Source of the DNA: an uncultured Prolixibacteraceae bacterium
GTDB lineage: Bacteria > Bacteroidota > Bacteroidia > Bacteroidales > Prolixibacteraceae
DNA: 64,000 nt
Direction of reading: 5' to 3'
Assembly: GCA_937915865.1 (NCBI GenBank)
Contig: CALGIG010000054.1
Coordinates: 62,001 to 126,000, forward strand
In this document: positions 8,012-16,964 of the stretch, piece after piece
How the letters are laid out: every line of letters starts with the position of its first letter
Position numbering within the stretch: the first letter of the stretch is position 1
The notes under the pieces: model-generated
What the model saw: the letters and a program-made list of their open reading frames with translations, nothing else
Database searches by the model: none
Told to the model about the DNA's origin: nothing
Program-made: the position numbers and the translations under genes

Positions 8012-10417
8012 TCACTTTATCAGCTCAAATGAAGATTTGAACCTGATGTCTTCGGAACTGCTGCCGATAAAAACTTCAAAGGTTCCGGGTTCGACCACCC
8101 AGTGCATGTCCTTATCAAGTAATTCTAAATCGTCAGGGTTAAGCCTGAATTCCACAGTTCTCGTTTCTCCTGGTTTTAAAGAAATACGTTCGAATCCACG
8201 AAGCTGCAATTCATAGGTAATAACACTGCTTACTTTATCTTTTACATACATTTGTACTATTTCATCACCTTTTATTTTCCCTGTATTGGTCACATCAACC
8301 GAAACATGTATTTCACCCTGGGTATGTTGTTGCTTCGGATTAATCTTCAAATTTCTATACTCAAAAGATGTATAACTCAACCCGTATCCGAAAGGGTAAA
8401 GAGATCCCACAATAGCTGTATTTCCATAGCCATTTGGCCCATCGCCCGGTTGCCCAGCATGAGAACCGGGTTTAAAGGGAAAATTCAGTTCTATTTGCCC
8501 CACTGTTTTGGGAAAGGTAACTGATAATTTACCCCCTGGGTTGTATTCGCCAAACAGAGCTTCAGCAATGGCCTTTCCCCCTTCCACATTAGGAAACCAT
8601 GCTTCGAGAATAGCTGGAATGAATCGATTCTCCCAATTGACAGTCAGTGGCCGGCCATTTATCAACACCAAAACGATGGGCTTGCCAGTTTCTTTTAAAG
8701 CTTGAAGTAACTGTAACTGCCGTCCGGGTAATCCCAGTCCGGTGCGAGACTTGCTCTCTCCGCAACGTTTTTCATCTTCTCCTAAAACAGCTATAACAAT
8801 ATCCGATTGTTTGGCTTTTTCTACTGCTTCTGAAATTGATTCCTGCTCAACCAAAGTTAGTGGAGTAGGAATAATCTCGCTTTCGGGCCAGGTTGCATCT
8901 ACCACGTCACAACCCTTCGCAAATTCGATCTTAGCCTTTCTGCCAGCATAATTCTGAATCCCTTTCAAAACATTAGTAACGGCTAGATTTTGCGGCCCAT
9001 ACCGGCTAACGTAAACTGTTTCATCGTTAGCCAATGGTCCGGTTACCAGTATATTTTTCAATAAATTCAGATCAAGCGGAAGAAGGTTTCTTTCGTTTTT
9101 CAGCAAGACAAGCGATTCACGGGCCATTTGTAGTACAAATTCCTTCGTATCTGCCGAAGCCACAATCTGATCTGCCAATTTGGGGTCTTTCACATAGGGA
9201 GAATCAAATAACCCAAGCCTGAATTTTACCCGAAGTACATCAGACACATTTCGATCTAAAGTTTGTATCGACAATTTACCTTCGTTTATCAATTCACGCA
9301 AAGGAAGTATATAATCCTGCGGAGGTGTAAAGTGGGTACGAACATTCAGTCCAGCCTCAGCAACTTGCCGAACAGCTTCTTTATAATCCCCGGCAACCCT
9401 GTGTTTTGTTGTAACAAACTCAACAGCCTCGCTATCGGAGACTACATAGCCGTTGAATCCAAATTGCTGCCTAAGTAACTCCGTCAGAAAGTAATAACTA
9501 GAACTAATCGGAATCCCGTCCCAATCGTTATAACTACTCATAATACCCATTGGGTGAGCTTCTCTAATTATCTTACGGTAGGGATAGAGGTATAGCTGAT
9601 GCATTTCGCGGGGCGCCACGTGCGGGTCGGTACGGGCATTTCCATCGCGACCACCTTTCGGAACACTATAAACAGCATAATGCTTCAGAGTGGACGCCAC
9701 CTCCTGCGACTGAATACCTTCAACCATTTCTTTACCGAGCGCCGAAACCAGATAAGGATCCTCCCCATAACATTCAAGCACCCTTCCCCAACGAGGGTCA
9801 CGCGCCAAATCAAGAATCGGTGCATAAACATTGGTATATCCGAGAGCTTTGGCTTCGCGGCCTGCAATTTCTCCTGCCTTCCTGACCAATTCCCTGTTCC
9901 AGGTACATCCAATAGCTATTGGTGCAGGCAGTGGAGTCGCCCTGTCATGGTTTAAGCCATGAATACCTTCATTAGAGAAATCAACAGGAATTCCCAATCG
10001 GGTTTCTTCGACAAACCACTTTTGTATCGTGTTAATCGCTTCTGCATGCTTTGAGAATGGATATGAATACTGAGTAACTTTGAGCCCGTTTAGCTGCTCA
10101 TCGATATTGGCAATGCCATCCTTCCAAATTTCGCTTTTCCATTCAGGAGTAGGTAATTCATCTTTCAACACACGCTTATAACCATACAAGGTAGCGCACT
10201 GGCAGGTCTTTTCATCCACTGTCATTTGGCTAAGCAAATTGGCAATTCGCTTATCTACGGGTTGAAACGAGTCTTCGTAAATATCTTTAATCTGGTTTTT
10301 ATTAAAGTCGATCCAACCATCGTGGTAAATTGTATGATTTTGAGTAAACGCAGGGTGTACAGTCTGTAGAACTGTCAGTATGATCAAAAAACTATATCTT
10401 AAACTGTCCTGAATCAT
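8012..10417 (-). CDS. Glycoside hydrolase family 3 (beta-glucosidase / beta-xylosidase type)
   Basis: 801 aa, full length for a secreted GH3. A signal peptide covers about residues 1-25. The N-terminal TIM-barrel shows NEGIHGL at 149-155, DLARDPRWGRVLECYGEDP near 203-221, KHYAVYS at 245-251 and the nucleophile aspartate in GYVVSDSEAVE (D328). The second domain contains LVLLKNERNLLPL and VLGEDEKRCGESKSR, and a fibronectin-III-like domain closes the protein (NTGKIKGDEIVQMYV, LQLRGFERISLKPGET). It removes terminal beta-linked sugars. Beta-glucosidase and beta-xylosidase activity cannot be told apart by eye. It lies between an FtsX-like permease and an SGNH esterase on the same strand. Confidence 0.93.
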   Translation of the reverse strand: MIQDSLRYSFLIILTVLQTVHPAFTQNHTIYHDGWIDFNKNQIKDIYEDSFQPVDKRIANLLSQMTVDEKTCQCATLYGYKRVLKDELPTPEWKSEIWKDGIANIDEQLNGLKVTQYSYPFSKHAEAINTIQKWFVEETRLGIPVDFSNEGIHGLNHDRATPLPAPIAIGCTWNRELVRKAGEIAGREAKALGYTNVYAPILDLARDPRWGRVLECYGEDPYLVSALGKEMVEGIQSQEVASTLKHYAVYSVPKGGRDGNARTDPHVAPREMHQLYLYPYRKIIREAHPMGIMSSYNDWDGIPISSSYYFLTELLRQQFGFNGYVVSDSEAVEFVTTKHRVAGDYKEAVRQVAEAGLNVRTHFTPPQDYILPLRELINEGKLSIQTLDRNVSDVLRVKFRLGLFDSPYVKDPKLADQIVASADTKEFVLQMARESLVLLKNERNLLPLDLNLLKNILVTGPLANDETVYVSRYGPQNLAVTNVLKGIQNYAGRKAKIEFAKGCDVVDATWPESEIIPTPLTLVEQESISEAVEKAKQSDIVIAVLGEDEKRCGESKSRTGLGLPGRQLQLLQALKETGKPIVLVLINGRPLTVNWENRFIPAILEAWFPNVEGGKAIAEALFGEYNPGGKLSVTFPKTVGQIELNFPFKPGSHAGQPGDGPNGYGNTAIVGSLYPFGYGLSYTSFEYRNLKINPKQQHTQGEIHVSVDVTNTGKIKGDEIVQMYVKDKVSSVITYELQLRGFERISLKPGETRTVEFRLNPDDLELLDKDMHWVVEPGTFEVFIGSSSEDIRFKSSFELIK

Positions 10418-10454
10418 AACCTCCTCTATTATTCTGGTCCATTTATAATTAGCT

Positions 10455-12926
10455 CTATTCGCACCTTAATGCTTCAACCGGATTTTGTGTGGCTGCCTTC
10501 CAGCTTTGTAAACTCACTGTAAAAACTGCTACAATTAGTATTAGCATGCCCGACAGGGCAAATATCCACCAACTCAAACTAGTTTTATAGGCAAAATTTT
10601 GTAACCACCGGTGCATGGCATAACCTGAAAAAGGAACAGCCAAAAGGAACGAATAGGTGATTGTTTTTAAATAGCTTCTATTTAATAGCATAATAATTTC
10701 GCCTATGGTGGCGCCATTTACCTTCCTCACCCCAATTTCTTTAAATTTCAGTTCAGTTGAAAATTTCACAGAAGCAAAAAGTCCTGTTGAAGCCATAAAA
10801 ATGGCCAAAAAAGCAAACACTGAAAATACCCTTCCGAATGCAATGTCCGAAGCGTAAAGGGCTTCAAATTCATCGTCAAGAAACGAAAAGATGTAGGGTT
10901 CGTTTGGATATATTTTGTTCCATATTTCGCGCAATTGCTTTACTGTTGCCGTCAAATTATCAGACGAAACCTTAACACAATAAAAACCAACCTCGTAGTT
11001 CCATTTTAAACTTTTGAAGAAAATTGTTGGGGCAACTTCCTCTCTCAGCGATTTCTGGTGATAATCATTGACAATACCAATCAGCCGGTAAGGTGATTCG
11101 TTGATATAAATAGTTTTGCCAATTGCATCCTGGAAATTATCTATGCCGAGGAACGAACACGCTTTTTGATTGACAACAATTTCCCGGGCGTCGTATTCAT
11201 TTTGTTCGGCAAAAGCATTTCCGGATAATGTTTTGATCTCGAAAAAGTTAAAATAGTCTTCGCCAACATTTAAAAGCGTAAACTGTGCGCGGCTATTTGT
11301 TTGCTCCTGCAAGTGGACCTTTTCGCTGTACCTTGCAGGATCTCTTCCGGGAATGGCCGCAGTTGTTGTAAACGAAACGACAGAAGGTATCCGTAACACC
11401 TCGTTTCGAAATGTTTCCAGCTTGTTTTGTTTGTCGGGCCGAAGGTTCATCGTCATCGGCGAATACGATACCATAACCTGGTTGATGTTGAACCCCAAAT
11501 CTCTATTGACCATCAGGTCTATTTGCCGAAACACTGTCACCGTGCAGATAATTAAAAAAATGGCAACCATAAACTGAAAGCCCAGCATCCCATTCCGGGC
11601 AGGCTGCTTTTGTAACCGAGGAGCTGCTTTTCCTCTTAACGCTGCCGACAACTTGTTCTGTATAAGCTTTAAAAATGGTATTATTGCTGAAATAAATGCC
11701 CCCGAAACGACTGCCAAAAAGCTGGTTAGTGCCAACATCCGAAAACTGGCAGGTTGGATCAGCAACCCATCAGCTGATAATCCATTACGCAAGATAACAG
11801 CAACAACGATGGCGCTCGCGAAACCCGAAAATAAATGAAAAATAAAAGTTTCGGCAAAATGTTCAAAAAACAGATCTCTCTCGTTAGCTCCCATTGACCT
11901 TTTTATACTGAAGCTGACCGAATTTTTCAAAACTTCGGCGACCGACAGAATAGCATAATTAAACCATGAAATGAGCAATACAAAAATAGCTATGATTCCT
12001 AATGCCAGGACCTTGAACTTATTTCCCTTCGCAGCTAGCTCACCTTCCAGGCTGGGAGCCAAGTAGATGGATTGAATGGGTTGAAAAATAAACCCGGCAA
12101 CTTCTCCTTTTTCGGCCAAATGTTGGGTGTACTTTTTTAGTGCGTCCGCAGCTTTCTTTTCCACCAAAGCCGGATCGGCATTTTTATCCAGTCTGATGTA
12201 GGTGTACGCATTAGGGGTTTTCCATGCCGATTGGCTGTAAGGATCATGATCTGCAATAGGCTGATTGTTTCCGCATTCCAGCTTCCCTGTAGAATTATTA
12301 AAGTACTTTAAATAATAGGACAAAGATTTGGAAAAGATCAAAAGATCTACATCCAAATGGCTTTTCCCCGGGAAATCGTCAAAGACCCCGCAAACGTAAA
12401 ATTCCCAGCCCTCATTTAGTTTGAATTTCTGGTTTAATGGAGGGGTTTTGCCATAAAGTTTCGTTGCAAGTGATTTACTAATGATCGCTCCGCTTATATC
12501 GGGGAAAAGGTTATTTGGAGTATTGGTCAGGAGCGAAAGGTCGAAAACGTTAAAGAAACAACTGTCCGTATAAAACATTTTAATGTCCTGAACACTGTTT
12601 TCCGGAGTGTAGATGGTTGCGATGTCTTTTCGCAAATTAGCGGAGGCCACTATCTCCGGTATCTCATTTTTCAGCATTTGCGCCGCGCCGTAAAAGTTTT
12701 TTGCACTTTGGTAGATCAACGTTCCATTGTCGGACTTTTTTACCCCTATACGATAAACCTGATCTTTGTTGAGCCAAAAATTGTCGTAGCTTTCTTCAGA
12801 AATAACCCAGGATGAAATGATCAGGAAAGTAGTTATTCCTATAACCAGGCCAGCCAATTTAACAAAAGCATTAAACCGTGCTTTTGATACTTTGCGTACA
12901 ACTGCTTTCAAAAAAGTTAAATTCAT
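10455..12926 (-). CDS. ABC transporter permease, MacB/FtsX type
   Basis: 823 aa. A membrane segment near residues 20-42 is followed by an extracytoplasmic MacB-like core domain (about 50-290), then two FtsX domains: membrane helices around 305-430 with SFSIKRSMGANERDLFF, and a C-terminal set with FKEIGVRKVNGATIGEIIMLL. This double-FtsX layout is common in Bacteroidota, where such permeases pair with a LolD/MacB-like ATPase to export peptides or lipoproteins or to couple signals mechanically. No ATPase gene lies next to it, so the partner is elsewhere or the gene is an orphan. Its place between the Gfo/Idh/MocA and GH3 genes suggests cotranscription but does not reveal a substrate. Confidence 0.88.
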   Translation of the reverse strand: MNLTFLKAVVRKVSKARFNAFVKLAGLVIGITTFLIISSWVISEESYDNFWLNKDQVYRIGVKKSDNGTLIYQSAKNFYGAAQMLKNEIPEIVASANLRKDIATIYTPENSVQDIKMFYTDSCFFNVFDLSLLTNTPNNLFPDISGAIISKSLATKLYGKTPPLNQKFKLNEGWEFYVCGVFDDFPGKSHLDVDLLIFSKSLSYYLKYFNNSTGKLECGNNQPIADHDPYSQSAWKTPNAYTYIRLDKNADPALVEKKAADALKKYTQHLAEKGEVAGFIFQPIQSIYLAPSLEGELAAKGNKFKVLALGIIAIFVLLISWFNYAILSVAEVLKNSVSFSIKRSMGANERDLFFEHFAETFIFHLFSGFASAIVVAVILRNGLSADGLLIQPASFRMLALTSFLAVVSGAFISAIIPFLKLIQNKLSAALRGKAAPRLQKQPARNGMLGFQFMVAIFLIICTVTVFRQIDLMVNRDLGFNINQVMVSYSPMTMNLRPDKQNKLETFRNEVLRIPSVVSFTTTAAIPGRDPARYSEKVHLQEQTNSRAQFTLLNVGEDYFNFFEIKTLSGNAFAEQNEYDAREIVVNQKACSFLGIDNFQDAIGKTIYINESPYRLIGIVNDYHQKSLREEVAPTIFFKSLKWNYEVGFYCVKVSSDNLTATVKQLREIWNKIYPNEPYIFSFLDDEFEALYASDIAFGRVFSVFAFLAIFMASTGLFASVKFSTELKFKEIGVRKVNGATIGEIIMLLNRSYLKTITYSFLLAVPFSGYAMHRWLQNFAYKTSLSWWIFALSGMLILIVAVFTVSLQSWKAATQNPVEALRCE

Positions 12927-12978
12927 ACCTTACTTTTTTTAATGTCATCAACCGAAAAGGGGCATGTATCCAAAAACC

Positions 12979-14151
12979 CTATCGAAATTTAACCCATTTC
13001 ACCTGATTATTATAACCAGATTCAACTACTGCATCGATAAACTGCATACCGCGGATACCATCTTCAACCCCGGGAAAATCGAGCCATATTGGATTTGGCA
13101 CTTCTCCGTTCAATTTAGCGCGAAGTGACAAAGAAAAGTTACGATAAATATTGGCAAATGCTTCAAGATAACCTTCGGGATGACCTCCCGGCGTACGAGT
13201 GTTTGCAACCGCAGCCAATCCCATGAAGTTTGTGCCGACCCGGTAAATTTCGGTTGGTTTATCAATCCATTTAACGATCAATGTGTTGGGCTCCATTTGT
13301 GCCCATTCCAAACCGCCTTTATTGCCATATACACGAATTTTAAGTGCATTCTCTTCGCCTGCAGCTATTTGGGTAGCAACCAGTACACCTTTTGCTCCAT
13401 TATCAAACCGCAATAAAACCGCGCCATCATCGTCGAGGAAACGACCTGGAACAAAAATATTGAGTTCAGCACACAACTCAGTTGTTTTTAATCCCGAAAT
13501 ATACTCAGCCAGATGATGGGCATGTGTTCCTATATCGCCCATACTTCCCGCTTTTCCAGATCGCTTAGGATCGGTTCGCCACGACGCTTGAGGATTTCCT
13601 GTATCTTCAAGTTTTGAAGACAGCCATCCCTGTGGATATTCAACTAATATTTTGCGTATTTTTCCGAGCCGACCTTCGGCAACCATCTGTTGGGCTTGTT
13701 TAACTGCCGGATAACCTGAATAAGTATGAGTTAAAGCAAGCAATAAACCTGTCTCGTGCAATTTAGACTGAAGCAGAAGGGCTTCTTCAAGTGAAAAGGT
13801 GATCGGTTTATCAATCACAATATGAAACCCGTTTTCGAGCGCCATTATAGCCGGAGCAAAATGGGCAAAGTTCGGCGTAACAATGGTCACAAAGTCCATT
13901 CGTTCGCCATCAGGCAATTTGGACTCCTTTTCAAACATTTCCTGATAAGTTTCGTAAATCCGGCTTTCAGGAAGAAAGTATGATTTTCCGGACGATCGTG
14001 AAATTTCAGGATCAATACTAAAACATCCGCAAACTAATTCAATTTGCCCGTCCATAAAGGCTGCCAGGCGATGAATGGCGCCGATAAAAGCATCACTTCC
14101 ACCTCCAACCATTCCCATACGTAATTTTCTGTTTATACTCATTTTCTTCAT
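12979..14151 (-). CDS. Gfo/Idh/MocA-family NAD(P)-dependent sugar oxidoreductase
   Basis: 390 aa from the ATG at 14151, which places the Rossmann start (MGMVGGGSDAFIGAIHR) about 14 residues in. An upstream in-frame start at 14202 would add 17 residues with no domain. The dinucleotide fold is followed by VTPNFAH and VIDKPITFSLEEALLL, the family's EKP lysine motif with Asp for Glu. The second domain holds SWRTDPKRSGKAGSMGDIGTH, with the GDIGTHAHHLAE histidines near the expected substrate site. Members oxidise or reduce sugars, and some act in 3-keto-glycoside pathways. Next to a GMC dehydrogenase and a TIM-barrel protein, that role is plausible but inferred. No signal peptide is seen, so it is cytoplasmic. 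Confidence 0.9.
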   Translation of the reverse strand: MKKMSINRKLRMGMVGGGSDAFIGAIHRLAAFMDGQIELVCGCFSIDPEISRSSGKSYFLPESRIYETYQEMFEKESKLPDGERMDFVTIVTPNFAHFAPAIMALENGFHIVIDKPITFSLEEALLLQSKLHETGLLLALTHTYSGYPAVKQAQQMVAEGRLGKIRKILVEYPQGWLSSKLEDTGNPQASWRTDPKRSGKAGSMGDIGTHAHHLAEYISGLKTTELCAELNIFVPGRFLDDDGAVLLRFDNGAKGVLVATQIAAGEENALKIRVYGNKGGLEWAQMEPNTLIVKWIDKPTEIYRVGTNFMGLAAVANTRTPGGHPEGYLEAFANIYRNFSLSLRAKLNGEVPNPIWLDFPGVEDGIRGMQFIDAVVESGYNNQVKWVKFR

Positions 14152-14249
14152 TTTGATTTTCTCACATCTTTTAAAGAGCAGGTCCGAATCGCTAACTTCC
14201 AAAGCAAAAGGCCTGGCGAATATCTATTAAACACATTTTCACTTTACAT

Positions 14250-15746
14250 CTAGCCTCTCCACGGCCTGCTTCTCTTGACTTTAGTTAATACATCCGACAA
14301 AATATTCACATCATCAACAATCTGGAAATCGTACATCCCAACACAAATAAAATCGGCGCCGTTGTCAAAAGCATATTTAAAACCGTCTTTGGGTTCGATT
14401 GCCCCGGCTGCCAGTACCTTAAATGCAATCCAGGGTTCTTCCAGCCCGTTCATGTAGTCGATAGTCTCCTGTGGATTGAAGCAAAACATATTATCGTGCC
14501 TCTCGGCCTGGGGTTGCGCCGACCAGTAATTGTGATGATGCAGGGTTTTTACCCAGAAGTCGGGTTTAATGCCGTGTTCGACACAGGCCTGTACGGTTTC
14601 GAGGCGGTGCGCCCCAATTCCTGCAGGTTTTCCGTAACTACGGATCAACTCAAGACCCTTTTCTATTTCGTCGAACTTGCCATCACGGGTTAACCGGTCC
14701 GACATTTCCCCCTGGCAATACATCGCCACTGCCCCGCCTTCCTGCGATTTTTTAATCCCCTCGATAAATCCATTTTTACTGCCACAATCCGAAAGGAACC
14801 TGATTTTTCCTCCGGTCTCGTGCCAGTATTTATTGATAATGCGTGCCAGTTGCGGGTTGCACAAAATGGTATCGATACCGCATTTTTCGGCCAGTTGCAG
14901 GGTCATCATTACCCGTTCATCCGAATGATAAGCCTTTACAAGTTTGGATACATAAATTAAATCACGAGAATGAGCCCAACCGCCAATCAGGTTACCGCCC
15001 ATAATCAGGCGGCTTAACTCCAGATTACCAATTTTCCCTTTTGGAACCTGCCCTTTTAAATCGTTTAATGAAGCAAAATTGAAACTTTTCAATGTAGCTC
15101 CTGAATTGGCATCAGGTTTGGCGCTTAGAAATTTGTCTTCGAAACTGTCCCATTTCTCTTTCCGGTAAACGGCATAGGCAAAAGCGCCAATAACAGGGAC
15201 GCTGATCAAATCGCGCAACACTTCGCGCCGTTGCAGGGAGGCCCCGTCCTGTTTAACTATGGGTATCGGCGCCCTTGCTTTTTCATCTTTCCACCTTTTA
15301 ATCAATCGATCTGCGCCCAGAAATAAATCAACCGGTAATGTTGCAAACACCAATAAAATAAAAAACTCAATCAGTGTTTTATTTACCCACAGGTAGCTGC
15401 CCTCCGCAATTGCACCCAGGGTATATCCCGGTATTGGAGGGTAAGCCACAAAATAGAATAACAAGAGTACCGCTCCTGCAATACTCGACCAGCGCACCAC
15501 CAGCCCGACAAACAGCGAAAAACCTATCAGGATCAGCCCCCAAATATTGAGGAAATCAACTACTTTCATTGTTGATGCCGAGGAAGTCATCTGGTGAAAA
15601 ATGTCTGAAAAAATCCATTTCGATCCCATCAGGTACATTTTAGCGCTCCAGCCCGGGGTCATCAGCTTCGAGACACCTTCATACAGAAAATGCCAGCCTA
15701 CTACTATTCGGAGACCTGTTAATAAATAGCTTGAATACTTTTTCAT
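14250..15746 (-). CDS. DoxX-like membrane domain fused to a TIM-barrel (aldolase/reductase-like) domain
   Basis: 498 aa. Residues 1-155 form a DoxX/TQO-type membrane module with about four helices (LLTGLRIVVGWHFLYEGVSKL at the start). A linker with a second hydrophobic stretch (VLRDLISVPVIGAFAYAVYR, about 176-196) leads to a soluble domain of about 260 residues. That domain looks like a TIM barrel: LSRLIMGGNLIGGWAHSRDL, then short strand motifs such as IDTILCNP, KIRFLSDCG, PAGIGAHRLET and AFKVLAAGAI. DoxX proteins take part in membrane redox chemistry, and the barrel resembles aldo-keto or sugar-modifying enzymes. Neither reaction is known here. It lies between the nonaheme cytochrome and the Gfo/Idh/MocA gene, which suggests a membrane-tied sugar redox step. 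Confidence 0.8.
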   Translation of the reverse strand: MKKYSSYLLTGLRIVVGWHFLYEGVSKLMTPGWSAKMYLMGSKWIFSDIFHQMTSSASTMKVVDFLNIWGLILIGFSLFVGLVVRWSSIAGAVLLLFYFVAYPPIPGYTLGAIAEGSYLWVNKTLIEFFILLVFATLPVDLFLGADRLIKRWKDEKARAPIPIVKQDGASLQRREVLRDLISVPVIGAFAYAVYRKEKWDSFEDKFLSAKPDANSGATLKSFNFASLNDLKGQVPKGKIGNLELSRLIMGGNLIGGWAHSRDLIYVSKLVKAYHSDERVMMTLQLAEKCGIDTILCNPQLARIINKYWHETGGKIRFLSDCGSKNGFIEGIKKSQEGGAVAMYCQGEMSDRLTRDGKFDEIEKGLELIRSYGKPAGIGAHRLETVQACVEHGIKPDFWVKTLHHHNYWSAQPQAERHDNMFCFNPQETIDYMNGLEEPWIAFKVLAAGAIEPKDGFKYAFDNGADFICVGMYDFQIVDDVNILSDVLTKVKRSRPWRG

Positions 15747-15793
15747 TGTTCTTCTATTTTAATAAGTTGATATACTCCGGTGAATTTTCTCTC

Positions 15794-16867
15794 TTATTTT
15801 TCATTTCCTATCTTGCTTTTTTGATTCTTATGGCAATCCTTGCAGCTTACCCAATGGATATTGTTCGGGCTCTTCGGGTTGGCATACGTGGTATTCATCG
15901 TCGTAACATCCAGTTTGCAATTCGAAATTGCCGGATGGCATTTGACACAACTGTTGCGGGCATTGTTGCTGTGCGGCTCATGGCACGAGGTGCAACTTAA
16001 ACCCTGGTGTACTCCCCGGGGAGTGCGGTCGTCGCTTGTCCCGGCCTGATGCCAGCCATTGGGGGCATGGCACTGTGTGCAATTGCGCATCAGGGGATCC
16101 TCTGAAACCGGAACCTGATATTCCCCCTCAAACAGCTTTAATTTGGGCAACATTTCCGACCGGATATGTTCTTTTTCATGCCGGTCGTAGAAACTCACCT
16201 TTGAAACAGAATCCGTTCGCTGGTAAAAAATGGAAGCAGGTTTCGAATAATCAGGGGCCTGCGCAATGGCGCCATCGGCATGTACCTGGTGGCAGGCCAG
16301 GCAGGGTATCGCCGGCTGTCCGGCTTTCTTTGGGTCTTTTAACTTCCAGGGTCCTTGTGTGTTAATCGGTTCAACCACGTCGGCTGTTGTCCCTTCAAAG
16401 AACATCCCGTGGCACCGTAAGCAATCAAAATTAAGTTGCTCGGTTTGATTGTGGGTGACATCCAGAAAAATGTCTTTATAGGTGGCAGAGTGGCCACCTG
16501 ACTTCCAGTTGGCATATTCCGACGCATGGCACCTGACGCAATTCTCCATCACATTCAGTACCTGGGATTCATTCATCCGGATGTCTTCAACCCGTTCTTC
16601 CCGAATATGGTTAACCACCATCATGCCCTTTTCCTTCAGGCTGTGTAACCCGTTGCTCAGCGCCGTGCCGTGGCATTCCTTGCAGTGCATTTTTTGGTGT
16701 GATGACCCTGAAAATGACTTCACCGAACTGCTTATCTCGTGGCAGGAAGCACAAGTCCTATCGGGCGATGCCGTGTTCCAGTAAGCATAAAACGATCCGA
16801 AAGAGAGGGCTCCAACAATGAATAGTATTGCTAAAACCAAGAGAGTAGTAAATAATATTTTTTTCAT
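15794..16867 (-). CDS. Membrane-anchored nine-heme cytochrome c
   Basis: 357 aa. An N-terminal helix (3-28) anchors it, as in NapC/NirT/NrfH-like proteins. I count nine CXXCH heme sites: CASCH (39-43), CKECH (62-66), CVRCH, CLRCH, CLACH, CTQCH, CTSCH, CVKCH and CKDCH. The spacing TCASCHEISSSVKSFSGSSHQKMHCKECHG resembles the start of quinol-linked multiheme cytochromes when read in parts. Its likely role is electron transfer between the membrane quinone pool and periplasmic redox enzymes. The GMC dehydrogenase and its Tat-exported subunit lie about 2.6-5 kb upstream, so it could accept their electrons (inference). A hairpin leader repeat fills the gap to the preceding GH95 gene. Confidence 0.9.
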   Translation of the reverse strand: MKKILFTTLLVLAILFIVGALSFGSFYAYWNTASPDRTCASCHEISSSVKSFSGSSHQKMHCKECHGTALSNGLHSLKEKGMMVVNHIREERVEDIRMNESQVLNVMENCVRCHASEYANWKSGGHSATYKDIFLDVTHNQTEQLNFDCLRCHGMFFEGTTADVVEPINTQGPWKLKDPKKAGQPAIPCLACHQVHADGAIAQAPDYSKPASIFYQRTDSVSKVSFYDRHEKEHIRSEMLPKLKLFEGEYQVPVSEDPLMRNCTQCHAPNGWHQAGTSDDRTPRGVHQGLSCTSCHEPHSNNARNSCVKCHPAISNCKLDVTTMNTTYANPKSPNNIHWVSCKDCHKNQKSKIGNEK

Positions 16868-16964
16868 CAGAAGATAATTTGTTTTTTAATTGCCAGATGG
16901 AATAGCCATGATCGAAACTTTATTTCCAATTTCAGTTGGCGTTTGCGAATCATGGCTATTTCAT
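16868..16964 (-). repeat. Hairpin leader repeat unit R1 (upstream of cytochrome c)
   Basis: On the minus strand the 97-bp unit begins with ATGAAATAG, whose ATG overlaps the GH95 stop as TAATG. It contains an 11-bp perfect stem (16902-16912 with 16949-16959) and ends with a GGCAATTAAAAAACAAATTA block 7 bp before the cytochrome ATG. The flanks match units R2, R3, R4a and R4b. Confidence 0.85.
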
